Assembly (NCBI GenBank): GCA_022496805.1
Contig: CM040097.1
Span: 20,202,072 to 20,266,071, forward strand
DNA length: 64,000 nucleotides
From: Pohlia nutans
Lineage: Eukaryota > Streptophyta > Bryopsida > Bryales > Mniaceae
Direction of reading: 5' to 3'
In this document: positions 24,059-36,284 of the stretch, in pieces
Numbering within the stretch: the first letter of the stretch is position 1
Layout: the number at the start of each line of letters is the position of its first letter
Made by a program: the position numbers and the translations under genes
Notes under the pieces: model-generated
What the model saw: the letters and a program-made list of their open reading frames with translations, nothing else
Told to the model about the DNA's origin: nothing
The model's database searches: none

Positions 24059-26318
24059 TTAACCCCTAAGTGCCCAATCTACCATTTTATACTTGACTTT
24101 TGGTCAAAGGCCCAAAAAATCAAGTGTTTTAACTTTGTTGGAGTTGGTGTTTTCATTAAATGTTTTAGATAAATTATAATACATTTTTGAAGGGTGTTTT
24201 CACGCTAGGGTGTCATAGTTCTGAACAAAAAAAGTTTCCAATGTTGTACAACATTTGCATTAATGATGTAATTTAATAAATAGGGAAAATACCAAAAAGA
24301 TTTTGATATAGTAAAAAATGAAATATTTTGGAATCTTTTCAAAATATTTTATACTATTTTTAAAATCTTTTGGAATATTCTTAGAACCTTTAGAATATTC
24401 TTTCTGATGTCATTTAATCCGCTTGCAAACCACGTCAAATGCATATTCCAGCCACACCACAGGCTCCGCTTTTATTAGCCAACCAAGCTCGCAAGAATTT
24501 TTTGAAAATTCGCCATTTTAAAAGGCGTTTAATGTAAAGGAACAAAAATTGCCACTGTAAACCTCTAATATCCACCTTGCTCTCAAAATCTTTTGGAATC
24601 TTTTTTTGAATATGATACCTTTATGTTATAGGAATTGAGAAAATTTATTGCCATCACTATATCTTCAATGAAACCTATCAATTATGGCAATAAAATATTT
24701 ATACTCAACATCATCGTATGCAATGTATTACATTTCGGTCCAAATACTATTTTGTATTATTTTTTAAATTATTAATATACATACAATGTTGAACAAAACT
24801 GATTATTGATTTGAAACTTTTCCATTTAAACAACCATACCATGAGCATCAATGGGCAAAGTCCAAAAGTGAATATGCAAAAGTTGTAGTATGCGACATAT
24901 GACACATTACTATGGAAGTTTGAAGAAAACTCAATGGTGATTTGAAAGAAAATGAATTTCCAAGTTAACCATGTCTAAAACTCGGTTTTGTGCACTATAA
25001 TTCAGAACTACTTTAAATTTTGTCAATTTTTCTTAGAGCTTCAAAAAAAACTTTTTGTGCCTTGGCATGTTGGTATACATCATTTTAGATTGTTGTACAC
25101 GAAAATGGAAGGAAGTTGACATTTATAGAATTTAAAATATTCACAATTTGACAAACATGCAAATGATGTTGGTTCTTACAATATTTGAATATTTTTTTGG
25201 AATTGAGAGCATAGGACTGCATTGGCCATTGTATAGAGAGCATAGGTTGCAACATGAACCATTGTTACATCTTAATGCCTTTGCATTTGAAATAGTTGTT
25301 GAATAGGCCAATGCATTCAATTTATATATTAGAGTTGTATGATGCAGTTTTTTGGTTTAACTTTTTTGTACAAAGTCTAGAGTTCATGACGCACATTTCA
25401 ATGACCAATAGAAAATGTTTACCGCCACATTTCGCTTGTTATGCGTTATCACACTACACATTTTGGACGTCCTACCGTGAAAACACCTTGAACTATTGAG
25501 ATTGGAGAATAGACTTAATTTGAAGAATTTACACCGTCGAGGAATTTGAAATTTTAGTGTCCAAAATACAAAGGGCTTTTTAAGGATGCTCCAATCATGC
25601 GTCTCTTTTAATTTCTTTACTTTCATTTTTAAGTACTTGTAAACATAACCATTATTTACCTTAAATATAATTTTAGACATTAAATTTGACAAAATATATT
25701 TATTTTGAATTTGTATCTTGTTTGCATGATAATTTTTTTAAATATTTAAAATATCTTCCAATCATGTTGAACTTTTTTGTCATACTTGTAATGTTGATGA
25801 CTATCTATGAAAAATTATTAATCATACAATGTGGTATTTCAAGTATACAGATTGTGGCGCTTTTACTTAAGTATATGTAATTTGATTAGAAAGGGGATGA
25901 TTTGTGAAATTTCTATGCTTCATTTCATGTCGTAGGGATTCACCCAAAATTTTGAAGATTTCAGTATAAAAGTGCTCTTAAAAAAGTCAATTCATAAAAT
26001 TAAGCAACCAAAAATCTCCAAAAATCACTACACTTAGACTATTACATTTCAACCAATCATAACAAATTTGATGTACAAATCGCTAATATCTTATTTGTAA
26101 TCAAATTACAAAAGAATTTTCAATTTCAAGTTTCAAATTTTATACAAAAATATTGGTGATAGCAATAGGAGATCTAACTGTATGGATAGAATCTAAAATT
26201 GATAATGTAGAACTTTTATTCATACATCAAATTTAGAATATCCCTCTGCGTTGCATTTTATGATGCATCTTTGCAAAACTGTCAAATTTGGAGAGGGGTG
26301 AGGACGTTTAGGGGTTAA
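24059..26318. mobile_element. 2.26-kb TTAA-end element (family 3, long form)
   Basis: Left TTAACCCCTAAGTGCCC, right GGACGTTTAGGGGTTAA. The last about 270 bp match the right part of the shorter copy at 46948-47516 (TTGTAATCAAATT, AAAATATTGGTGATAG, GGAATCTAAAATT, TTTTATGATG, GTTTAGGGGTTAA). No open frame above about 100 codons, so non-autonomous. AT-rich. Confidence 0.6.
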
Positions 26319-26645
26319 ACTCTCCACCATCATTCTTTAGATAAATAATTACGTGGCATGTCCAATATTCTAGAATCTGCTACTACGATTCTTGTGCAAC
26401 GACTTACAAGAATCTTATGTCTAAAATTAGAAACGATGCATGTAATTCATTAACTTCTTAACTCTTCATGTACATTCTTCTACACACTACACTAAATCAC
26501 CATATACTATGGGTGGATAATTTTTGTAGGTACATTTATCCATTTGGACAAATTCTCATCTGTTTGGACATTGTTTCATCTATTTGAACAAATTTTCATC
26601 AAATTTGGATGAATTTTACCACAATATTTCAGGAAAATAATTATC

Positions 26646-26946
26646 AGTGTGGCCATTCAAAAATACCAATTTAAGAAATATGGCCTCATTTTAACAAGGT
26701 TATTTATGAAAAATATTTTTCAGTCATTTGGAAGAAGATTTCTCATGGAATGCACAAATTTTCGCAATTTAATTTCCAATATTCAAATTGATACAAATTT
26801 TCGAAGTGAAAAGAACTTTGTGATCCAAATCAGACCTCTAGGTTTTCCCATGTTTACACCACGTGGTACTAATTTTCACTCATAATGATACCCAAAACCA
26901 CCAACTACTTCTTCGCAATGCTTGGTATGCCATTGGTTTACTTGAA
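26646..26946. mobile_element. incomplete copy of the AGGTTGGATGTCC family
   Basis: Matches 26949-27240 almost base for base from TTTAAGAAATATGGCCTCAT to GGTTTACTTGAATA, but its left end is diverged and its right part is missing. It abuts the complete copy head to tail. Confidence 0.7.
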
Positions 26947-26948
26947 TA

Positions 26949-27346
26949 AGGTTGGATGTCCTAAAACCACCAACTTAAGAAATATGGCCTCATTTTAACA
27001 AGGTTATTTATGAGAAATATTTTTCAGTCATTTGGAAGAAGATTTCTCACGGAATGTACAAATTTTCGCAATTTAATTCCCAATATTGAAATTGATACAA
27101 ATTTTCGAAGTGAAAAGAACTTCATGACCCAAATTAGACCTCTAGGTTTCCCCATGTCCATACCATGTGGTATTAATTTTCACTCATATGATACCCAAAA
27201 CCACCAACTACTTCTTTGCAATGCTTGGCATGTCATTGGTTTACTTGAATAGTGAAATTGGTGGTTTTGAGTCTCAACTGTGGTGGCCCCAAGAAAACTC
27301 TACATGTCATAATTGGGGGAGGTGGTGGTTTTAGGACATCCAACCT
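26949..27346. mobile_element. 398-bp TA-flanked MITE with AGGTTGGATGTCC ends
   Basis: Left AGGTTGGATGTCCTAAAACC, right GGTTTTAGGACATCCAACCT, TA at 26947-26948 and 27347-27348. Opposite in orientation to 20306-20705. Confidence 0.8.
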
Positions 27347-27624
27347 TATATGGTGATATCAGTGTAGTGAGAGAAAAAGAGTTCTCATGATACATCATTG
27401 AGGAAATGTACTTCAAATTTGATTTTTAAATTGAGACCCCCTAAAATTAGAAATGATGCCCCTAAGGTAAACACAAACCTACCACTCAAAAATTCCAAGC
27501 CTGAGAGTCCGCAGCCTTTGTGATACACAGCTGGGCTATGAGTGTACGCCACTTGAGCGGCAGCCTAACAACAGCCCACCGAGGTAAGGCGGCGCTTCGT
27601 CATGGGCGCGGCCTTGGAACTTTG

Positions 27625-28866
27625 TCACGCGAATTGAACCTCCTGGTTGAGGTCCAAGCTCAAGGTACTCAACAGAAGCGACCGGGAGCCAAACTTGTCC
27701 ATCAAGCGCCACTTCTCACCTGGCGAGTTGAAGGCGGTGGCCAGCGAGGGCAAGCGATGCGTCCCATGGACGAGCACCTCCAGCCAGCGCGTGTTGCGAG
27801 GGTCCTCGGTGCGCGAGCGCGCCACCAGCAGCAAGCTATTGCTGTGCGCCACGAAGTCCCAGTCGTAGCGCGAGTCCGCGGAGCTCCACGGCGTGTCGTT
27901 CACGAACAAACACTGCAAACCCACGTTCACTCTCACGCACTGCCGCGTGGCCAAATTCATTTCATAGATCCGAAACTCCACAACATCGTCTCGCGAATTA
28001 GGGTTTCCCTCTTTGGCGATGGCGCAGAACAATCTTCCGTCGTAATGAGCTAACATCTTGCACCCGTCCGCTTGATCCGCCATCGTCACTCCTGTATTTA
28101 CTTCCGACCAATTCGGCGAATCCGTGTCGAAGCCGATGAGCTCGTACTCTCGGGACAGAGTGTAGTAAATTCCCCCCCGAAACGCCCCACAAGTGTGCGC
28201 GAGGCTGTCGGTAACCCTAGGCAGGGGAACGACACAATCTGACCTCGAGTTGTACAAAAACATGGCCCGACGTCTCCCGTGGAGATCTTGCCCGAAAAAG
28301 AAAACCCGGTAGTGACCGCACGGTCTCTCCACTCGGATGACAACCTGCCGGAACACCACCGTCCATGGATTGTTGATAGCGGGGAGGACTTTCCAGCTTT
28401 CTGTGAGAGGGTTACAAACTAAGATGACGCTGCGGCTGATTGTATTCAAGGCGCTGACACAGAGGAGACCGCTGTCGTCAGAGGCGATGGCGGTGATTCG
28501 ATCGCAGTGCTCGAGCTGCAACGCGTGGTGAAGAAACGTGAGACCCAGGGCTTGCCATTTCTTCCCGTGCGAGGTCAAGACGGGCGTGAGGCGGAGATCG
28601 TCCACGCTCCGCATCGCCACGAGGAGCTGCGGCGTTTGCGAGCCTGTCGAGTGTGGCTTGCAGGCATCGCGGAAGGCCGGGGACAAGGGCAATTGGTGCC
28701 AGCGCTTGCACACCGCGCGGAAGCGGAAGATCGCCTCCAAGGGCAGCCGCGGCAACACTTGCTCCAGCACTTCGTCCGGAAGATGCTGCCACAAACCTGG
28801 GTCGAGGTCTTCGGGGGCCGACTCCATCCGTTCTATCTCAACATCACAGTCCAAATTTGCAGTCAC
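27625..28866 (-). CDS. F-box protein with C-terminal beta-propeller-like region
   Basis: Substrate adaptor of an SCF (Skp1-Cullin-F-box) E3 ubiquitin ligase. A single intronless frame of 413 residues. The F-box lies at about residues 25-70: LWQHLPDEVLEQVLPRLPLE and FRAVCKRWHQLP, with the conserved Leu-Pro and Trp. The rest contains blocks such as LLCVSALNTISRSVILVCNP, FRGGIYYTLSREYELIGFD and YDGRLFCAI, as in plant F-box/kelch-type proteins, but individual kelch motifs are weak. MESAPEDLDPG (28827) is a possible alternative start. The exon is GC-rich against its AT-rich surroundings. Target unknown. Confidence 0.88.
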   Translation of the reverse strand: MTANLDCDVEIERMESAPEDLDPGLWQHLPDEVLEQVLPRLPLEAIFRFRAVCKRWHQLPLSPAFRDACKPHSTGSQTPQLLVAMRSVDDLRLTPVLTSHGKKWQALGLTFLHHALQLEHCDRITAIASDDSGLLCVSALNTISRSVILVCNPLTESWKVLPAINNPWTVVFRQVVIRVERPCGHYRVFFFGQDLHGRRRAMFLYNSRSDCVVPLPRVTDSLAHTCGAFRGGIYYTLSREYELIGFDTDSPNWSEVNTGVTMADQADGCKMLAHYDGRLFCAIAKEGNPNSRDDVVEFRIYEMNLATRQCVRVNVGLQCLFVNDTPWSSADSRYDWDFVAHSNSLLLVARSRTEDPRNTRWLEVLVHGTHRLPSLATAFNSPGEKWRLMDKFGSRSLLLSTLSLDLNQEVQFA

Positions 28867-29738
28867 CGATTCCCTTCCTTCACAATCCGCCGAATGATCC
28901 TATTTCAAATCTTGCAGACTACCACCAATCGGGAGCGACACGGGATCTGCCGCGCATCCAAAGCTGTCGGTAATTCTCACAAGAGCTGCTGCATGTGATT
29001 ATCAAAGCTGCAGATACTTCCAAGAAAGCTCTTTTCAGAATAAATATATCTAAGGGCAGTTTCGCACTTGCGAGTTACTTCAGAATCTAAAAGGGCAGCT
29101 TCACACTTGCATCACTGGCGGTAATAAGTACTCTCTCTTCAAATGAAATGGAATTTATACCTTGGACTCCGCCCCTGGCTCTTTGTTTGACTGTGAAAAG
29201 ACCAGACGTCAGTTCCTGCTAAATATCCAAGAGGGAAGTAAAGTTTAGAGAAGAAGGGTTAAAACTTGAATACAACAATGTTCAACATCTAATATAAACA
29301 ACTGGAGACCGGTGTAAGGGTATTGATCCTCCAAATGCATAAAAATGAAAGTTGCACCGCTCCGACGGTAAGTGAAAGGAACACACAATTTAGCCTCTTC
29401 CTCTTCCCTCCCGTTCCCCTTCCTCTTCCAGTCAAACACCAATTAAGCTACAGAGAATGTGAGGAAGTTTGAGCAGGTCGCTACAGGGACAGAGCCTCTC
29501 ATGGTGTAGCTGCGTGTTGAACTCCTTGTATGCAAAGCTGTCCCAAATGCCTTGGAATTCTACCGTGTTTATTTTCCACTTACCGGTTGCCCAAAGCGGG
29601 TATTCAGGTGTGATACTCTGTAGATTCGAACAACTCCCTGAAATGAAATCAGTTGGTGCCTGATGATCATGCTGTAGGTTCTCTCGATCAATCACTGGGA
29701 TCATGCCTGCGAGGCCTCAACCTAGCTTTGACCGGTTA
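28867..29738. other. spacer with a possible small exon at 29432-29704 (-)
   Basis: Upstream of the F-box gene and downstream of the unknown gene. A minus-strand frame of 90 codons (29704-29432) reads plausibly as protein (PEYPLWATGKWKINTVEF) and could be a further exon of the gene at 29739-30874, but no in-phase splice pair was found. Remaining sequence shows no feature. Confidence 0.35.
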
Positions 29739-30874
29739 CTACAGATGCCAATTGGCGAAGGAACCCTGCTCCACCAGTTGCGAGGGCGACCATCCTTTCC
29801 CTGAGCATGGCTTAGCATCCAGCTTGCGCGCTCTCGTCTTGGGCCGTGCTCGGGGACTCAAAAGCTTGGTGCGGTGCACTCCCGCCGGCGCAGTTTGAAT
29901 GCTCCGGCGCAGCTTATACTGTCCGTGTATGTTGCACAGGGAATGGCCTTGGATCATCAACCCCATCTCACAAGGATCCACTCTCGTTTCTGCCAACAAT
30001 TTAACAAGAGCTTCGCTTATTAATTAATATCCAACCATAATTAACTGAGTTACGATACAGGGCAAGAGAGGACCTCGGTGATGATTCAAACCTGCTGGCT
30101 CGGAGTAAGGATCCAAGCGAATGTCCATAAGCCGTCGCATGTACTTCATCTTCTCCCCACACTTGAGGCTCCGCGTGAAGAAGGACATGCGATCCACTTG
30201 GCCAACTCGAAGAAATCCGAGTCGGATGTGACGAAGCAGCGATCGATCTTACAAGGCCGCCTGTTCTTCACCTTGAGGTGGTCCGTCTCCTCCCCGCAAG
30301 CCAGCATCCACGCCTCCGCAGTCTCCATCATCTGCGACTTCATCACGCCCACAATGTTCAGCCACAGGAAGAACGTCTCCAGATGTTCCTGATACTCCTC
30401 CACGGAGTTCACCTCGCTGATGGTGAGGGCGACGTCTTGGGGATCCCATGCCCGCCACCCGGGCTTCAGAAACCCTAACTTGGGCGGGGAGTCGTAGCGC
30501 CAGGGCTCGCAGGACGGCGGCTTTGCGGGCGGCTTGGCCACGAACAGGCGACCCTCCTTGCACCGGCGCGCACGCCATTTGCCCAGAGGTGAATCCAGGG
30601 GCGCTTGGTTCAGTTTCACGTAGGTCTTGCGGTCGAAGATGTAGTGGAGCAGGGCCTCGTCGAGGGCTACCATGTGATCGTGCTGCCGGGGCGTCAAGTC
30701 CACCTTCTGCGCTCGGTTGGCGGTGGAACGTGGACACCCGCACTCGTCCCACTTCCCTTCAAAGAGACGAACGTCCTGAATCGCATACGGAATTGTCTTC
30801 AATATCGGCACGGTGGGAATTACGGTCTTCGCACTCACGTTTGGAATATTGCTCTTCCTTCTCCTCACGCTCAT
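29739..30874 (-). CDS. unknown protein, apparent frameshift in exon 1
   Basis: I do not recognise the family. From ATG 30874 a frame of 242 codons runs to a TGA at 30146; it is basic and Pro/Trp-rich (GKWDECGCPR, KWRARRCKEGRLF, SPPKLGFLKPGWRAWDPQD, a helical part VEEYQEHLETFFLWLN). Near 30200 a second frame takes over (DRMSFFTRSLKCGEKMKYMR) and ends at a donor at 30092 that joins in phase to 30010-29739 (LVKLLAETRVDP...). A one-base loss near 30200, real or a sequencing error, would explain both. If the first frame is right, the protein ends at 30146. No signal or membrane segment. An opposite-strand frame with a hydrophobic start (30813-31118) overlaps its first exon and was not accepted. 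Confidence 0.5.
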
Positions 30875-31874
30875 TGTTGCTGGGAATCAATCAAGAAGCT
30901 GGTGTAGGAGATCGAACCGGCAGAAGAGGTGCTCTTGCTGCAAGAAAAATAAGCTGTTTCACGAATTAAGGGGGTGTCGGAAATCACGAGTTGTGCTGCG
31001 AGATTTCGCTATGTCTTTCAACGTGATTCTGCGCCCAAAATCTTGTCTCCAAAATACCTGTCCCTTTGTAGAGTTTTCAAGTCTCGGAACAGAATTGCCT
31101 CTGTTTTCGGCACTTTGACTCCCCTAATTGCACTCGAAGATCCTGAGGAAGAAGATATGCCAGTTTTCACTTGCGTAGGCAGTGATGGCGAAGTTGGTTG
31201 AGGTTGGTTGAAATTAGTTGCAGTTTCACGGCTGAGATGATAAACAAATAGTTGACTGTGTTCGTCAAGACTAATCGAAGTTTGTTAGTCTCAAACAGTG
31301 TGTGAGTGAGTCGGCACTTACGGTACTAAGTAGGTTTAAGCTGCGATATTTGCCAACTCAAGCTCTCTGTGATTAACGGTAGTCGTTACAAGCTCCAATT
31401 GCCCCAATGCATCCTGGTCGGCATAAAACTGCAACTCAAGATAGGAGACCTTTTAGTGAGGTGATTTAAAATGCAGGTCTTCACAAGCAAGAAATGTTCA
31501 CATCCCATGATCCGATCGATGGAATCATACAGCTAGAGAAGGCCCTAAGAAGGTGCTAAAATGACATGTAGACCATCGGATACCGGTACCTATCATGCTG
31601 GATCATCATAATCAATTTAGGGCATGCCAACCGCAATAGCAACTCTTCTGCCACTAGTAATCTCAACAGGATGTCATTTACAGCGTTGCAACCAGCTAAC
31701 TCTGGTGTCCAACGTGCAGCCAGTAAACTCATGTCAATTTTCAAACTACTGCTATGGAATCTCAAGCGCAACTGCAGTGGTCTTTGTAAGGAAAAGGGTA
31801 ACTCATTTGTGAACTTGTATCAACTTTTTCTAATTCTAAACGGTTTCAGAAACCGAGGGGGCTTGTTGGTCAAA
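30875..31874. other. spacer between unknown gene and phosphofructokinase
   Basis: Holds the promoter side of the unknown minus-strand gene and the 3' side of the phosphofructokinase. Short plus-strand frames (for example 30974-31201, acidic end PEEEDMPVFTCVG) have no recognisable family. No repeat seen. Confidence 0.4.
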
Positions 31875-34800
31875 TTAAAGTGTTGGGTCTCCAGGTTCAG
31901 ATACGGTCACCAGGGGAGACTTCGTTTGATCCTTTGGCCATCCTTGACTGCTGCCAGTTTCAATCACGTCGATTGACTGTTTACTTGCCAGTTCCGCATT
32001 CCATTCTTGCGTCTGTTGGATTGCGTTGTTGTGTTGAACGAATTCTGGTTGGTTGGTTGATGACATGAGCCGTGCCCACATGCGATCAGTTATGCTCACA
32101 TTTCGCGACTTCGCCACCACTCTCTGTCATAAAATAAAAAGGATAAGAATCCAAAAGAATCGAGAAAAGGAGCTGATATGATGTAGACAACCTACGGGGA
32201 TTGTGTCTGGAGGATTTGTTCTCCCAGTAAAACAAAGCAGATTTGTATTCCACAATACTATTGCAAACATGTTCATCACGCGGCTTCATGAATCACAGGT
32301 ATGAAACAATAGAGTTGGTCAACTGAACTTGTAAGAGTTTATACAGCTTGAGATCTTACTGGTATGGGAATATAGCAATGCCTGACATTCACTGGCCCGA
32401 CGGTGAAACCGCAGAACCCCGCCATGGCCCCATGGATGGCGCCATGAGCAAGCAAAGTGCAGTACACGTTGTCAGAAGCATTGCTTGGAATAGCTCGAAT
32501 CATGTACGTGGGATCTGCAGAATCAAGTGATTTAGTAGTCTTAGCCATAGTGAAGGTCACCAAGGGCAACGTTGGACTGGAGGAAATTTCTGAAAATCGT
32601 ATATGGGATTACAGAAGTATGTAAAAGTAAGTATCAAAAGAATTGAACATGCAGATACCTATGTATTTCAAGGTAAGCGGCTCCTTCAATTCCTTGTCGA
32701 AATGTTCCTGCAATATCAATAAGTTGATGGATCGGAAGGCCAAAAGATACTGCAAGATGTAATTGAAAGAAGCATGTACATAGAACGCTTTCATCATTGT
32801 CAACCGATGTCAGATTCGCAGACTGGCTTTTCAGTATTGACCTGAGTCCCTGTTAAAATTGCAATAGTTTAACAAAATCTGCCCCGTACCTTCAGATGAT
32901 GACAGAGCCATAGACCCACATCGAGGAGTAACTTATTTCCAGATGCATCACTCAGATTGTTAAAAGACCTTATACTCTCAACGTGACTATCAGCCATCAG
33001 CTCTTGTGCAGCACCCTCGGCTACCACGATGACCATGTGACCTTGTTCTCGTAATTTGTTGTGAACATACTCCATCAGGCCACCTGGTCCATGTAAGTAA
33101 AACGGAATTTCTGGGATCAAACAAAGGTCCTGCATTTTTATGAAATACAATCATTATTTAATCATCTGCAACGTGGCAAAGTCAATGTGCGCATGGAGTG
33201 AATGATGTAGCTGCGATAGGCAAGAAGAATTGAAAAGAGTCCAGAAGGATTGGTCAGAAAGCCAGAGTATATTACCACGTCACGACTAGCAAGAGTAGCA
33301 TACATGGCGATGTACCCTGCGCAAAAATGAATCTCGATTAGATAAAAGCTGAGGAGTCTTGAATTCAGATAATCATTGTCGGTCGCAAACGGAATGCTCA
33401 AGAATGTCATTGAGGAGTTTTTTATACATTACGATTGTCAAAGAATTTGACGTTTCCAGATAACGTATCTCACCAGTGTAGCGTCCCATAAGCTTGACCA
33501 ACCCAATGCCATTGTGAACACTCTCGGCTTCCACATGGGCAGCATTTATTGCGCGCTGTGCTTCTTCAACTGCTGTATCAAAACCAAATGACTTGTCTAT
33601 AACCTGCCATCAAGCCCGTATAAAATAATCCAATCAGCTTTCACGTAGCATAGACTGCAGTTAGAAATCCATGGAGAATGACGAGCAGAATGATGTCAAA
33701 AGCTTACGTCGATATCGTTATCGATTGTTTTTGGAATGCATGCAACCGCAACCTTTAAGCCCCTCTTCTTACACTCCTGCAGGTTAACATCATTTCCTAG
33801 CAAAGTGAGTAGCGGACCATCAACGCGGCACAAGATAATTAGGAAACCTGATGCTATGACGTGGCGATAATCATAGAGTTGGCCCTGTGCTGCAAAATCC
33901 CCACATCAAAATTGCATCCTTCCTACAAAGGTGACAAAGGCCATGCTGAAACGAATTTACTAAAGCATAAATTTTTGAGGCAATGCAGCGTATAAAGTGT
34001 GCACATACCTCGTGGATGGCGATTGCTCCTTTATGGGTGCCATCACCTCCAATTATATAGATCTGAAGCCAATAAGCGTCTCAGAGTGAGTTGCTAATCT
34101 AAAACGTGAAGCTTTTGCGGTTGACGCTGTGTTCCAGGCCTATCACAAAGCTTTTATGGGACCTTTACCATGTTCAAAAGCTCTTATCATTTACACCTCA
34201 CCCACAAACTGAAGAATAAGATCCAAGAATGGGCACGTATTTGTACCAATAGAGTTAAAACAACTCAACTTCTTCACAAAGTGATTTTTCCACAAATCTT
34301 GATGACAAAGGTGCTCAAGAAAAAATCATTTTGACCGTCATGTGTCCACTGAGAACAAGTTCCCGCTCAGCATCTGCCATACCTGATCAAATTCACGGGC
34401 TTGAATAGCATCAACAATTTTGCGAGTGTCATGACCGCCACGTGAGGATTTCAAAACCGTGCCTCCACGTTTGTGAATATCACTTACGACTTTAGGGTTG
34501 AGAGAGATTGTGTTTCGGGCATAAAATCCTTTGTAGCCCCCCTGTTGACAAAAAGTAGCTAAAAATTAGCTGCAAAGCATCTACTTAAATCAGCTCTAAG
34601 TGAACAGTCAAAGGGAACATTTCATTTCGAAATATCTCTGAAGGGAATGTTCCAGACAACCGAAGGATTAAGCCGCTTGGCTTGATTAAGCTAGATAGAG
34701 CTTATTACTTACATCAATACCGAAGATTTCGCGCACACCATATTGCGTCCAAAGACCACAGACAATCTCACGAATCACAGTGTTGATTCCGGGACATAAT

Positions 34801-36213
34801 CCTCCACAAGTTACAATGCATGCCCTCACTTCCTCTGATTTGAAGTATATCTGCGGAAAAGCAATGCAAAGAGCCTTATGAATTGTCAAAAGAGAAAGTC
34901 TCCCCTCATGACCACGTACCAAGATGATCAACTATCTAGAATGGTCTATAAAGCAGAAGCAGAGCCGAGAGGTGTGAACCTTGTCTCGAGGTCCTGCACG
35001 TCTGAAATGAATACCATGCCCAGAAGTATTGATATTTACAACCACCTGCAGATGCATACATGAACTGTTTGAGTTTATCCTTATGTATTGGTGATTTCAC
35101 ATAAATGTTGGATTATTCAATTTGGAGATCCAGGTGACCAAAAACATCGTCGGAAAGAGGTCAAAAGTTGATGTCATCCATATTTAACTTTCTATAACAA
35201 TGTCAAGCCTAATTTGGTTTTCATAGCCGAGCTTACATCTTTGGCAACGACATCTGTGTCCTCAACAAAATACTTCCTGCAAACAAGACGAGAGAAGTTC
35301 CAATCAGCCGATTTCTTCCAAAGTATCACGTATTTGGTGGTGGCTCGTGGTAACCGGGAGCATTTCCAGGTTGTTACCGTATTCAAATGGCTGATACTGT
35401 CCAATGATTTGCATCACTTAATTAGTGTAAAACGGACGATAGAGCTCACCTCACAGCTGAGTATGCAGGGTGGTGTTTCAATGGATTATCATATGTCTGT
35501 CCACAAGAGAAACAGGAGTCTGTTATTCCCACAAAGTTAAGATATATTTATCGTTCAAGGAGAAGCTTGCGTAAATGTCCTAATTTGACCCGAATATTTA
35601 ATAATGTCTCCATTTTTCACAGGCACTGCCCGTCGATAATGACTCCTTCCTACATTGCAAGGTAAGGAAACGACGCTGAACAGACATGCGACTTATATAG
35701 GATTTGTAATGCGGCTGATAATCTATCCAGTGATTTAAAACTAGAACTAAATTATCCAAGTCCATTGAAAAATGTCATGACAAGATAATTAAATGACACC
35801 GACAGTACTGCCTATTAACAAATATCCAGGTCCATTCTTCTTGATTTCTAGAATTAATGTGAAAATTAGAAACTACAGGCAGATTGATGAGGACCTAATT
35901 GACCATTTCTAGTTGCCAACCAGGTGAACCTTATGCATACATAATTTTTGCGCTCTCCTCTTGAGAAAAGCAGTCGGTTCACAAATAACATAGTGAGGCA
36001 ACCCTATAGAAATTCATCATCGAAGAAAAGAAACGCCCCATCATGGCAGGAAAAAGCCACAAAATGGTGAGAAACATCAAGACCTGTTGTGTACCGGCCA
36101 ATTCTGAAACCTAGGATGCTTACCGGCAAGTTATCGAGCCAGTCCGTAAGGTGCGGTACATCTTCAAGTATAGCACCTCCGCCTCCTGAAGATACTTTCA
36201 TCGCGCAATCCAT
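31875..36213 (-). CDS. PFK: ATP-dependent 6-phosphofructokinase, plant PFK type
   Basis: Phosphorylates fructose-6-phosphate with ATP, the committed step of glycolysis. Fourteen exons: 36213-36124, 35496-35450, 35276-35237, 35045-34980, 34850-34713, 34541-34383, 34062-34009, 33776-33708, 33603-33474, 33316-33276, 33129-32890, 32707-32659, 32514-32360, 32123-31875; 508 residues. Plant PFK marks: [54 protein letters not shown] (Thr rather than Ser, favouring ATP over pyrophosphate), PKTIDNDID with the catalytic Asp, [40 protein letters not shown] and FTVGPVN. The short [13 protein letters not shown] start lacks an obvious transit peptide, suggesting the cytosol, unless an upstream exon was missed. 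The C-terminal tail is long and variable. A tandem array lies just upstream. Confidence 0.95.
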
Positions 36214-36284
36214 TCTTGAAAGAACGGGCAGATCCTCTCCGTCTTGACTCTTGACTCACCACGAAACGCAGCAGATCGCCCTGA

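Noticed and set aside
27520..28998. Plus-strand frames of up to 177 codons
   Set aside because: Antisense to the F-box exon; Arg-rich composition typical of a reverse-frame shadow.
30813..31118. Small plus-strand frame with a hydrophobic start
   Set aside because: Overlaps antisense the start of the unknown minus-strand gene; hydrophobicity may be the reverse reading of its Lys/Asn/Ile codons.
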